Assembly: GCA_024363285.1 (NCBI GenBank)
Contig: AP024710.1
Span: 1,520,001 to 1,584,000, forward strand
DNA from: Leptolinea sp. HRD-7
GTDB taxonomy: Bacteria > Chloroflexota > Anaerolineae > Anaerolineales > Anaerolineaceae
DNA: 64,000 nt
Direction of reading: 5' to 3'
This document shows, piece after piece, positions 1-7,915 of this stretch (position 1 is its first letter; every line of letters begins with the position of its first letter). The translations under genes and the position numbers were made by a program. The notes below the pieces were generated by a model. The model saw only the letters and a list, made by a program, of their open reading frames with translations, did not search any database and had not been told where the DNA came from.

Positions 1-580
<580 letters not shown>

Positions 581-655
581 TGACGCGGGGAATTCGGAAT
601 TCTTTCTGAAGAAAAGCGGACCTACATACTATTCAACCTGACTTTGGAATAAAAG

Positions 656-778
656 TCTCTTGGTGATTTGAGCGACAGTGGTACACCCGGTCACATCTCG
701 AACCCGGTCGTTAAGGCTGTCAGCGCCGATGGTACTTGGGGGGCGGCCCCCTGGGAGAGTAGGTCATTGCCAAGAGGC
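656..778 (+). rRNA. rrf: 5S ribosomal RNA
   Basis: The 5' tctcttgg and 3' ccaagagg arms pair as helix I, and the conserved core cagcgccgatggtac and gggagagtaggtcattgcc of 5S rRNA are present. Length about 123 bases is slightly long for the family (about 115-120). It follows the 23S gene directly, as expected of a 16S-23S-5S operon. A run of T residues (779-784) follows the terminal helix and probably ends transcription. Confidence 0.93.
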
Positions 779-907
779 TTTTTTCATTTAACTGATATTT
801 CTCCATTCTTTCTTTTGTTACAATTTATCTGTAATTTACTACTCTGCGGTCTGTAAATATCTGTTATTCTCTTTATCTCTCAACTGATTTCATATACAAT
901 GGGGCAG

Positions 908-1174
908 ATGGTAGACACATCCAAACACCTTTCGGAGTTTAGATTCAAGGCCAGTAAAAACGGAAAAGTGTTCATATTTTGGACAAACCGAATGGTAAAA
1001 ACTCTTTCTGGTGAACAAGCCCGAAATTTTCTAACAAAAGTCAATCCGTCAGACGAACATTCCGTTCAATTGCTCCTGGCCAAGGCGACCGGCAATTTCA
1101 AACGGGGTAATGAACGAAAATCCCCAAAAACCTACAAAAAAGAGGATTACAATGCGCGCAGCGTTTCAGGGTGA
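908..1174 (+). CDS. Small conserved-looking protein upstream of pheA, unknown function
   Basis: A short basic reading frame that could start at ATG 899 or ATG 908; neither has a clear ribosome binding site. A TACAAT box at 895-900 lies so close that transcription could begin almost at ATG 908, giving a leaderless message, so 908 was chosen; this is a weak inference. The protein (88 residues from 908) is hydrophilic, has a phrase SGEQARNFLTKV and ends in a Lys-rich tail. No family is recognised with certainty. Its 3' end overlaps the pheA start by 23 bases, which suggests translational coupling with pheA if it is a real gene. Confidence 0.5.
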   Translation: MVDTSKHLSEFRFKASKNGKVFIFWTNRMVKTLSGEQARNFLTKVNPSDEHSVQLLLAKATGNFKRGNERKSPKTYKKEDYNARSVSG

Positions 1175-1997
1175 ACCCGGAGCTTATTCAGAGGCAGCCG
1201 TATTTGAATTTTTTGCGCAGGTCGATGTGTCTGCTGTACCCTGTACATCTTTTGAACTGGTGTTTGACGCAGTTAATAAAGGTGACTGCGATTACGGTGT
1301 ATTGCCAATAGAAAATTCACTGGCCGGAAGCATTCACCAGAATTATGATCTTCTTCTGCAAAATCCTCTACAGGTGGTGGGTGAACATTATTTACGTGTA
1401 AGTCACTGCCTGATCGCCCGCCCCGGTGCCACGATGGCCGATATCAAAACGGTAATGAGCCATCCTCAAGCATTGGCACAATGTGCCGGGTATCTCAAAT
1501 CACTCCCGGGTGTAAAGATTGAACCGGTTTATGATACCGCCGGCAGCGTGAAGATCATCCGCGGGCAAGATGACCCGTCACTCGCGGCTATCGCGTCACT
1601 GCAGGCAGCCCGGATCTTTGGTATGCAGGTATTGGCGGAACACATTGAAGATAATCAGGCTAATTTCACTCGATTTCTTGTCGTTTCAAAAACTCCGGTT
1701 CATCCAGTTGAAAATTCCAAAACATCCATAGTATTTACCTTAAAAAATGAACCCGGCTCTCTCTATAATGCCATGCGCGAATTTGCCATCCGCGATATTG
1801 ATCTGTGCAAAATAGAATCCCGCCCGTTGGTTGGAACCCCATGGGATTATCTCTTTTATATTGATCTTATGGGAAGCACCGAAAATCAACCGGTTAAAGA
1901 CGCTCTGAGCAGCCTGCAGCAATTCGCGCCCATGCTTCGGGTTCTGGGATCATATCCGTCTAAAAAACCCCCGGGTAAAATGGAGCAAATATCTTGA
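1152..1997 (+). CDS. pheA: Prephenate dehydratase
   Basis: Converts prephenate to phenylpyruvate in the Phe branch, in the cytoplasm. The 281-residue protein begins MRAAFQGEPGAYSEAA and has the two-lobe periplasmic-binding-like catalytic domain (about 1-180) with the NFTRF segment that carries the catalytic Thr, then an ACT regulatory domain (about 195-275) with the ESRP motif that binds Phe in this family. It is the monofunctional form without a chorismate mutase domain, which agrees with a separate aroH downstream. The start at 1152 is supported by AGAGG at 1141-1145; an upstream in-frame ATG at 1110 lacks this. Its stop codon lies inside the -35 region of the promoter for the following operon. 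Confidence 0.95.
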   Translation: MRAAFQGEPGAYSEAAVFEFFAQVDVSAVPCTSFELVFDAVNKGDCDYGVLPIENSLAGSIHQNYDLLLQNPLQVVGEHYLRVSHCLIARPGATMADIKTVMSHPQALAQCAGYLKSLPGVKIEPVYDTAGSVKIIRGQDDPSLAAIASLQAARIFGMQVLAEHIEDNQANFTRFLVVSKTPVHPVENSKTSIVFTLKNEPGSLYNAMREFAIRDIDLCKIESRPLVGTPWDYLFYIDLMGSTENQPVKDALSSLQQFAPMLRVLGSYPSKKPPGKMEQIS

Positions 1998-2021
1998 CGT
2001 TCACACATATTGCGCTACAAT
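1994..2021 (+). promoter_or_regulatory. Sigma-70-type promoter of the aro operon
   Basis: TTGACG (1994-1999), 16-base spacer, TACAAT (2016-2021): close to the bacterial housekeeping consensus. The predicted start of transcription is near 2028, only about 14 bases before the leader-peptide ATG at 2042. The -35 box overlaps the pheA stop codon, so the operon has its own promoter independent of pheA. Confidence 0.75.
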
Positions 2022-2041
2022 ATTCAGAACGAGAAAACGAT

Positions 2042-2119
2042 ATGTCTAACCTCTCTTCCCGCTTTTATTCCTATTTTTATTTTTATGGCGCCAGAGCCTC
2101 ACGGCCGCCATTGGTTTAG
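2042..2119 (+). CDS. Phe/Tyr-rich leader peptide of the aro operon attenuator
   Basis: A 25-codon frame, ATG 2042 to TAG 2117-2119. Codons 8-15 (2063-2086) read F-Y-S-Y-F-Y-F-Y: seven aromatic codons in eight, far above chance and directly in front of genes making Phe and Tyr. It sits just downstream of a strong promoter and about 30 bases upstream of a terminator hairpin. This is the arrangement of ribosome-mediated attenuation leaders such as the pheA and trp leaders of enterobacteria. A Shine-Dalgarno-like GAGAAA (2031-2036) is weak. The sequence is seen directly; its role as sensor of charged Phe and Tyr tRNA is inferred. Confidence 0.8.
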   Translation: MSNLSSRFYSYFYFYGARASRPPLV

Positions 2120-2151
2120 GTTAAGCGGGAATAACGAAGTAACCCCTCAAC
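2085..2151 (+). promoter_or_regulatory. Candidate alternative RNA pairings of the aro attenuator
   Basis: Several mutually exclusive helices can be drawn. ATGGCG (2085-2090) pairs perfectly with CGCCAT (2106-2111) at the end of the aromatic codon run. TTCCCGCTT (2056-2064), in the leader peptide, pairs perfectly with AAGCGGGAA (2123-2131). GTTAAGCGGG (2120-2129) can instead pair, with one mismatch and one bulge, with CCCCTCAAC (2143-2151), which runs into the base of the terminator; TTGG (2111-2114) can pair with CCAA (2158-2161) in the terminator. A ribosome stalled at 2063-2086 would block the first helices and favour the later ones. Pairings are read by eye; no energies were calculated. 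Confidence 0.55.
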
Positions 2152-2182
2152 ACGATGCCAACGGTCGGCATCGTGTTTTTTT
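2149..2182 (+). terminator. Intrinsic terminator of the aro attenuator
   Basis: An 11-bp perfect stem, AACACGATGCC (2149-2159) with GGCATCGTGTT (2167-2177), a 7-base loop, and a T run to 2182. It lies between the leader peptide and aroH, so it must be read through for the operon to be expressed. An apparent ATG at 2155 in frame with aroH lies inside the stem and is not its start. Confidence 0.9.
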
Positions 2183-2199
2183 GTTTCAAGGAGAATGCA

Positions 2200-2577
2200 A
2201 TGTTCACAAGAGGAATTCGCGGAGCCATCACAGTAGAAAAAGATGAAGAGCAGGCAATACTGACCGCCACGGAGGAACTGCTGGTTGCCATCCAGAAAGC
2301 CAACCCCTCACTGGCTCCGGATGACCTGGCTTCCGCCCTGTTCACGGTGACATCAGACCTGACGTCTGTGCATCCGGCAAGGGCAGCCAGACAGATCGGT
2401 TGGACCTCTGTCCCGCTGATGTGCGCGCAAGAAATACCCGTAGCCGGAAGCCTCCCCCTTTGCATTCGCGTTCTTCTCACCTGGAATACCCCCCTTTCTC
2501 AAAAAGACATCAAACATATTTATCTGAAAAAAGCTGTTGCGCTGCGCCCTGATCTGCTATCGGGCGGGTTAGACTGA
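2200..2577 (+). CDS. aroH: Chorismate mutase, AroH type
   Basis: Rearranges chorismate to prephenate, the committed step to Phe and Tyr. The 125-residue protein has the trimeric AroH-class signature: RGIRGAITV near the N-terminus with its active-site Arg, TSDLTSVHPARAAR in the middle, and LCIRVL near residue 90 with the second active-site Arg. Length matches the family (about 120-127). The start at ATG 2200 is fixed by AAGGAG at 2188-2193. It is the first gene after the attenuator; aroF follows after about 50 bases. Confidence 0.93.
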   Translation: MFTRGIRGAITVEKDEEQAILTATEELLVAIQKANPSLAPDDLASALFTVTSDLTSVHPARAARQIGWTSVPLMCAQEIPVAGSLPLCIRVLLTWNTPLSQKDIKHIYLKKAVALRPDLLSGGLD

Positions 2578-2628
2578 ACATCTCGCTGGCCCTTCGCCAG
2601 GCCGGTTGGAAATTATGAGGAGGTTTTT

Positions 2629-3639
2629 ATGATGGTCGTAATGAGTATTGATGCTACAAAAGAAGAAATTGAAGCCGTAATCGCCCGGGTGGAAGCCAAC
2701 AACTTCCATGTGATCCTTAATAAGGGTGAAGAACGGACAGTAATCGCCGTGGTCGGGCAGAACCCATCCGTTATCCGCGAACAGATCATGTACATGCCGG
2801 GCGTTGACCATACTGTACCGATCTCGCGCCCGTACAAAGTGGCTTCTCGTGAATTCATCCCGGAAAACACGGTATTTCCGTTGGATGGTTTCAAAGTAGG
2901 TGGAGACGAGATCGTTTTGATCGCCGGACCGTGCGCGGTGGAAAGCCGCACTCAGTTATTGGAAGCGGCCCATGCCGTGAAGGAAGCCGGGGCACACGCC
3001 CTGCGCGGAGGAGCGTTCAAACCCCGTTCTTCACCCTACAGCTTCCAGGGCATGGGAGAAGAAGGATTGGAAATTCTGGCTGAAGCGCGTGAAGTAACCG
3101 GGCTGCCGATCTTCACCGAAGTGATGGCCCCCGAGCAGGTCAACCTGGTGGCAAAATATGCGGACGTGTTACAGATCGGCGCGCGCAATATGCAAAACTT
3201 CTCCCTGCTGCATGCTGTGGGCGAATGTGACCGGCCGGTACTGTTAAAACGAGGCCCATCTGCCCTGATCGAAGAACTACTGATGGCGGCTGAATATATT
3301 CTTTCTCATGGCAACCGTCGGGTGATGTTATGCGAACGCGGTGTGCGCACTTTTGAAACGGCCACCCGTAACACCACTGATATCAACGCTATTCCGGTTT
3401 TAAAGAATCTTACGCACCTGCCGGTCATTCTGGATCCCAGTCACAGCACCGGACATGCTGATCTGGTCATTCCAGTAGCCCGCGCCGGTATTGCCGCCGG
3501 TGCAGATGGCTTGATTGTTGAAGTACACCCCAACCCGCGGGTAGCCCTTTCCGATGGTGGACAGTCACTGACCCCTGAAAAATTCGCCATGCTGGTCAAA
3601 CAGGCAAAAGGCATTGCCCGCGAAGTGGGACGCGCCTGA
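2629..3639 (+). CDS. aroF: 3-deoxy-7-phosphoheptulonate (DAHP) synthase, type I-beta with N-terminal regulatory domain
   Basis: Condenses phosphoenolpyruvate and erythrose 4-phosphate, the first step of the shikimate pathway. Residues 1 to about 70 form a ferredoxin-like regulatory domain; the TIM barrel follows from about 90 with [21 protein letters not shown] and DPSHSTG. In characterised type I-beta enzymes with this N-terminal domain (Thermotoga maritima) it mediates feedback inhibition by Tyr and, more weakly, Phe; the same is inferred here. GAGGAGG (2617-2623) is a strong ribosome site; the start is 2629 or the adjacent ATG 2632. tyrA begins one base after the stop. Confidence 0.95.
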   Translation: MMVVMSIDATKEEIEAVIARVEANNFHVILNKGEERTVIAVVGQNPSVIREQIMYMPGVDHTVPISRPYKVASREFIPENTVFPLDGFKVGGDEIVLIAGPCAVESRTQLLEAAHAVKEAGAHALRGGAFKPRSSPYSFQGMGEEGLEILAEAREVTGLPIFTEVMAPEQVNLVAKYADVLQIGARNMQNFSLLHAVGECDRPVLLKRGPSALIEELLMAAEYILSHGNRRVMLCERGVRTFETATRNTTDINAIPVLKNLTHLPVILDPSHSTGHADLVIPVARAGIAAGADGLIVEVHPNPRVALSDGGQSLTPEKFAMLVKQAKGIAREVGRA

Positions 3640-3640
3640 T

Positions 3641-4519
3641 ATGCCTGACGACGGTCCTGGTTTTTTTACGGGGAAACACGTGGCAATCTTCGGATTGGGT
3701 TTGATGGGTGGTTCGCTAGCTATGGCGCTCAACGGTCGCTGCAGCCGGCTGACGGGTATCGATCCTGATATCCACGCCGTGCACTCTGCCTTGAAACGAG
3801 GATTGGTCTCACAGGCTGCAGTCGAGCCCGGTCATCTACTGGAAGATGCGGATGTGATAATCCTGGCGGCTCCGGTCAACGCGATTCTGGATATTCTGCG
3901 GAACCTGAACGCTGTTTGCCGTAATGATGCTGTTGTTCTGGATTTTGGTTCCACCAAACGCGCGGTTTGCCGGGCAATGGATGAACTGCCAAAACGTTTT
4001 GATCCGATAGGGTGCCACCCGATGTGCGGAAAAGAGACCTGTGGTTTGGATTTCGCTGATGAAACCATCTTCAACGGGGCGGCATTTGCCATTGTCCCAC
4101 TGAAACGCACCGGTGAGAAAGCGCGTAAGACAGCTGAAGTGCTTTCAAGTCTGTTAGGTTCGCATCCGGTTTTTATTGATGCGGAGACTCATGACCGTCT
4201 TGTGGCTGCATCAAGCCACTTACCATTCCTGGTATCCAACACTCTGGCATTTTGTACTCCTGTAGAAGCAGCCCCGTTGACATCCACCGGTTTTGCCAGC
4301 ACCACCCGGCTTGCGGTGTCTTCTCCAGCGATGATGATGGATGTACTGGAGACAAACAAAGATGTCATTCTCGAAGCATTGCATGCCTGTATCAACCGGC
4401 TGACATTGATAGAAGAATTACTAATGAAAGACGATTTTGACCACCTGCGTTCTGAATTGAACGCCGGGGCCGAAAACCGCCGTCAAATCGATATTGCCAA
4501 AAGAGGTATTGTCCTATGA
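3641..4519 (+). CDS. tyrA: Prephenate (or arogenate) dehydrogenase
   Basis: Oxidative decarboxylation of prephenate (or arogenate) toward Tyr with NAD(P). The 292-residue protein has the N-terminal Rossmann motif GLGLMGGS, GSTKR at the domain boundary, GCHPMCGKETCG with the catalytic His, and SSHLPFLVSN. No ACT domain follows, so feedback control is probably at AroF and the attenuator. Start ATG 3641 is one base after the aroF stop; an upstream in-frame ATG at 3614 lies inside aroF. The stop overlaps the aroA start as ATGA. Sequence alone does not settle whether prephenate or arogenate is the substrate. Confidence 0.92.
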   Translation: MPDDGPGFFTGKHVAIFGLGLMGGSLAMALNGRCSRLTGIDPDIHAVHSALKRGLVSQAAVEPGHLLEDADVIILAAPVNAILDILRNLNAVCRNDAVVLDFGSTKRAVCRAMDELPKRFDPIGCHPMCGKETCGLDFADETIFNGAAFAIVPLKRTGEKARKTAEVLSSLLGSHPVFIDAETHDRLVAASSHLPFLVSNTLAFCTPVEAAPLTSTGFASTTRLAVSSPAMMMDVLETNKDVILEALHACINRLTLIEELLMKDDFDHLRSELNAGAENRRQIDIAKRGIVL

Positions 4520-5877
4520 AACTAACGATCAACCCCGGCCACGCGTTGACCGGAACCGTATCTTTGCCTGGAGATAAATCACTGTCACATCGCGCCGCAC
4601 TGATCGCCTCGATGGCGGCTGGTCGCAGTCAGATCGATAACTTCCTGGTTTCGGGTGTAACATCCCGTTTGTTAGAGGCTCTTACCAGTCTTGGAATCAC
4701 CTGGAGACTGGATGGAACCACTCTGATCCTGGATGGTAAAGGTCTGGGCGGATTTTCCGTGCCCTTCGGTCCGTTAAATTGCGGCAATTCCGCCTCCACT
4801 ATGCGTTTCCTGGCGGGTGCTCTGGCAGCTGCCGGCACTCCGGCGGTGTTAGACGGTTCTTTGGGGCTGCGCCGGCGGCCAATGGATCGCATTATCCAGC
4901 CGTTAAACCGTATGGGTGTGAACATAAAAGGCGCAGCCGGATATGCCCCATTAAGTATGGGCGTTTCGGCTCTGCCACTTAAAGGCGGCACACTGAGTTT
5001 AGATGTGGCTAGCGCGCAGGTGAAAACCTGCCTGCTGCTGGCAGGGCTTTCTGCCGGCGATCCGGTGACCATTTCTGAGCCTGGCTTTTCTCGCGACCAC
5101 ACGGAACGTATGCTCAGCAGTATGGGCGTGACTATTAAAAGTGAAAAAATCAGTGTAGATGGGTTCCCCCGTTACTTAACCCATCTTGCCCCACCGACTG
5201 CCCGTTTTGGATTAAAGCCGTTGAACATGGCTCTGCCGGGTGATTTTTCTTCTGCTTCTTTCCTGATCGTCGCGGCGTTGATCACCCCGGGTTCCAACAT
5301 TACATTGAAGGATATTGGCCTCAACGCCACACGTACCGGACTTTTGGATGTGCTTTTGACTATGGGTGCGTCAATTCAGATCAATGCAAAACCTACCCGT
5401 AACGGTGAGCCTGTTGGAGATCTTACAATTAAGTACAGCAATTTAAAAGCCGTAGACATTTGCGGCGAAAAAGTTGTGCGTATGATCGATGAGTTTCCTA
5501 TTTTCGCCATAGCAGCCGCGTATGCTTCCGGTACGTCAACGGTGCGGGATGCCGCTGAACTGCGGGTGAAAGAATCAGACCGCATTGGTGCGTTATGCTC
5601 TGAACTGCGAAACATAGGGGTTGAGGTGATGGAATTGCCGGATGGTTTTGCCATTAACGGCATCGGAGAAGTGCGCGGTGGTACGGTCGAACCGCATGGC
5701 GATCACCGCCTGGCCATGTCACTGGCAGTTGCCGGCCTGGCATCAGCGCAGCCGGTTGCCATTCAAAATGCCGAAATTTTGCGCGAATCATTCCCTGAAT
5801 TCTCCGATGTCATCACCAGACTGGGCGGTGAACTCATTTCGGATGAAACGCCGGTACTGGAGAAGACAACCGCATGA
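4516..5877 (+). CDS. aroA: 3-phosphoshikimate 1-carboxyvinyltransferase (EPSP synthase)
   Basis: Transfers the enolpyruvyl group of PEP to shikimate 3-phosphate. Signatures in order: PGDKSLSHRAALIA near residue 20, GNSASTMRFLAG near 90, SAQVKTCLLLAGL near 170, SRDHTERM near 195, and ELRVKESDR near 350 with active-site Lys and Arg residues. Length 453 residues is slightly long for the family (about 430). The GNSAST segment differs from the usual GN(A/S)GT of the PEP and glyphosate site. Coupled on both sides by ATGA overlaps with tyrA and aroE. Confidence 0.96.
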   Translation: MKLTINPGHALTGTVSLPGDKSLSHRAALIASMAAGRSQIDNFLVSGVTSRLLEALTSLGITWRLDGTTLILDGKGLGGFSVPFGPLNCGNSASTMRFLAGALAAAGTPAVLDGSLGLRRRPMDRIIQPLNRMGVNIKGAAGYAPLSMGVSALPLKGGTLSLDVASAQVKTCLLLAGLSAGDPVTISEPGFSRDHTERMLSSMGVTIKSEKISVDGFPRYLTHLAPPTARFGLKPLNMALPGDFSSASFLIVAALITPGSNITLKDIGLNATRTGLLDVLLTMGASIQINAKPTRNGEPVGDLTIKYSNLKAVDICGEKVVRMIDEFPIFAIAAAYASGTSTVRDAAELRVKESDRIGALCSELRNIGVEVMELPDGFAINGIGEVRGGTVEPHGDHRLAMSLAVAGLASAQPVAIQNAEILRESFPEFSDVITRLGGELISDETPVLEKTTA

Positions 5878-6746
5878 CAACCGTTCAACGCGGCCGGTAT
5901 CACCTGGGACTTACCGGATGGCCTCTTGGACACAGCCTTTCACCGCTGATGCACTCGGCGGCCTTGCGCGCAGCCGGTTTGGAAGGTGACTACAACCTGT
6001 TCCCTGCCCGGCCGATGCCGGAGGGCGCGGAAGATTTACACGGGTTGGTTAACTGGCTGCGAACCGGAGAACTGGCCGGGCTGAATGTGACCATTCCCCA
6101 CAAGCAATCCGTTATTCCCCTGCTTGACGGTCTGTCACCGGCTGTCCAAGCCATTGGTGCTGTCAACACTATAGTGATGACGGACAGCCGTTTGCTGGGT
6201 GATAACACAGATTGGGCTGGCTTTCTAAACGACCTTGAAGCGTATCTACCGGATTGTCGAGATGGTAAGAGACGTCAGGCTCTGGTGCTGGGAGCTGGAG
6301 GTTCAGCCCGGGCTGTGGTCTACGCGCTTGTAAAAAGCGATTGGTGTGTAAATATCGCCGCCCGGCGGCCGGAACAATCGCGTGATTTATCAGCGAAGTT
6401 CTCAACGCCTGAGAATCCTGTCACAGCCCATTCAATGGATGAATTTGATGGATTGGTAAAAACCCGGCTGATCGTCAATACCACACCGGTGGGGATGAGC
6501 CCGCACGTGGATGCATCCCCCTGGCTTAATGGTCTGGAATTTCCACCCGGCGCGCTGATCTATGATCTGATATACAATCCCGCTGAGACTTGCCTGATGC
6601 GCTCTGCCCGCGAAGCCGGCCTGGTGGCTGTCAACGGTCTGGGTATGCTGGCAGAGCAGGCGTCGCTGGCATTTGAAATCTGGACAGGCCATGCTGTTCC
6701 GGTTGACATATTTCGAAATGCCGCCCTTGAAAGGACCCCCTCATGA
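5874..6746 (+). CDS. aroE: Shikimate dehydrogenase
   Basis: NADPH-dependent reduction of 3-dehydroshikimate. The 290-residue protein opens with GLTGWPLGHSLSPLMH, the shikimate-binding SxS segment, followed by NVTIPHK with the catalytic Lys, GDNTDWAGF with the catalytic Asp, and the nucleotide-binding loop GAGGSARAV near residue 140. Start and stop overlap aroA and aroC by four bases each, so translation is coupled. The product sits in the cytoplasm and acts between AroQ and the kinase part of AroKB. Confidence 0.95.
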   Translation: MTTVQRGRYHLGLTGWPLGHSLSPLMHSAALRAAGLEGDYNLFPARPMPEGAEDLHGLVNWLRTGELAGLNVTIPHKQSVIPLLDGLSPAVQAIGAVNTIVMTDSRLLGDNTDWAGFLNDLEAYLPDCRDGKRRQALVLGAGGSARAVVYALVKSDWCVNIAARRPEQSRDLSAKFSTPENPVTAHSMDEFDGLVKTRLIVNTTPVGMSPHVDASPWLNGLEFPPGALIYDLIYNPAETCLMRSAREAGLVAVNGLGMLAEQASLAFEIWTGHAVPVDIFRNAALERTPS

Positions 6747-7915
6747 CATTACGTTTTCTGACAGCCGGCGAAAGCCATGGGCCGGCACTCACGGCGATAA
6801 TTGACGGCCTGCCGGCCGGAATGAAATTGGATGTGGATGCTATCAACTCAGATCTGTCCCGCCGTCAAACTGGCAGCGGCGCGGGTCCGCGTATGAAAAT
6901 GGAACAGGATACTGCCGTGGTGCTCGGCGGCTTGATGGCCGGAAGAACCACCGGCGCGCCGCTCAGCCTGATGATCGAAAACCGTGACCATGCCCACTGG
7001 AAGGGGAAAGAGGTAGACCCGTTCGTCATTCCCCGCCCGGGTCATGCTGACCTGACCGGCGCCGCCAAATTCGGTTACACCGATATGCGCCCCGCGCTGG
7101 AACGTGCTTCCGCGCGTGAGACAGCCGCGAGGGTGGCCGTGGGAGCGGTATGCCGTCAACTGCTGGCGCAATTCGGCATTAATGTAGGAGGATATGTAGT
7201 TTCCCTGGGAGAGATTACCGCGGATCTTACCGGCATCTCGCTGGAAGACCGCATATCCCGCGCCCGTGAAGCGGAAACCGGCTGCCCGGAACCGGGTGCG
7301 GCGCAAGCCATGAAGAAACTGATCCGCGAGATCACGCTGAACAAAGATACCCTCGGCGGGGTGATCGAAGCCGCCGCAATCGGACTGCCCGCCGGGCTGG
7401 GGTCATTCACCCAGTGGGATCGGCGGCTGGAAGGACGCATTGGCGCGGCCATCTTAAGTATTCAGGCAATCAAAGGCGTGGAATTTGGCCCGGCTTTTGA
7501 TAATACCCGCCAGCCGGGAACCCGGGTGCACGACAGTATTCAGGTCGAAGACGGCAATCTGGTCCGCCCCACCAACCGCTGCGGCGGTTTGGAAGGCGGC
7601 ATTTCCAATGGAGAACCGCTGATTGTACGCGCGGCGATGAAACCCATTGCCACAACCCTCAACCCGCAGAAATCCGTCAACCTGGCGGATGGTCAAATGG
7701 TTGATACAAAATATGAACGTTCTGATTTTTGCCCGGTTCCGCGTGCCGTGGTGGTTGTCGAATCGATGCTGGCGTTTGTGCTGGCAGACGCCCTGACAGA
7801 AAAACTGGGCGGAGACTCGATTGATGAGATGCGGACCCGATTCGCTGCCTTGAAGAAAATGCGGTTGGACGACTTCCATATGGACAATACCACTCACATC
7901 TGGTGGCCCGAATGA
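6743..7915 (+). CDS. aroC: Chorismate synthase
   Basis: Forms chorismate from EPSP using reduced FMN as a catalyst. Signatures GESHGPALTAIIDGLPAG at residues 9-26, SRRQTGSGAGPRMKME near 45, and RPGHADLTGAAKFG followed by ERASARETAARVAVGA near 110-135 are all present. Length 390 residues fits the family. Coupled by ATGA overlaps to aroE before and to the aroKB fusion after. Confidence 0.96.
   Translation: MTLRFLTAGESHGPALTAIIDGLPAGMKLDVDAINSDLSRRQTGSGAGPRMKMEQDTAVVLGGLMAGRTTGAPLSLMIENRDHAHWKGKEVDPFVIPRPGHADLTGAAKFGYTDMRPALERASARETAARVAVGAVCRQLLAQFGINVGGYVVSLGEITADLTGISLEDRISRAREAETGCPEPGAAQAMKKLIREITLNKDTLGGVIEAAAIGLPAGLGSFTQWDRRLEGRIGAAILSIQAIKGVEFGPAFDNTRQPGTRVHDSIQVEDGNLVRPTNRCGGLEGGISNGEPLIVRAAMKPIATTLNPQKSVNLADGQMVDTKYERSDFCPVPRAVVVVESMLAFVLADALTEKLGGDSIDEMRTRFAALKKMRLDDFHMDNTTHIWWPE

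Noticed and set aside
668-856. Reading frame across the 5S rRNA gene
   Set aside because: Starts inside 5S rRNA; no coding evidence.
2155-2199. N-terminal extension of aroH from ATG 2155
   Set aside because: This ATG lies in the attenuator stem; the strong ribosome site points to ATG 2200.
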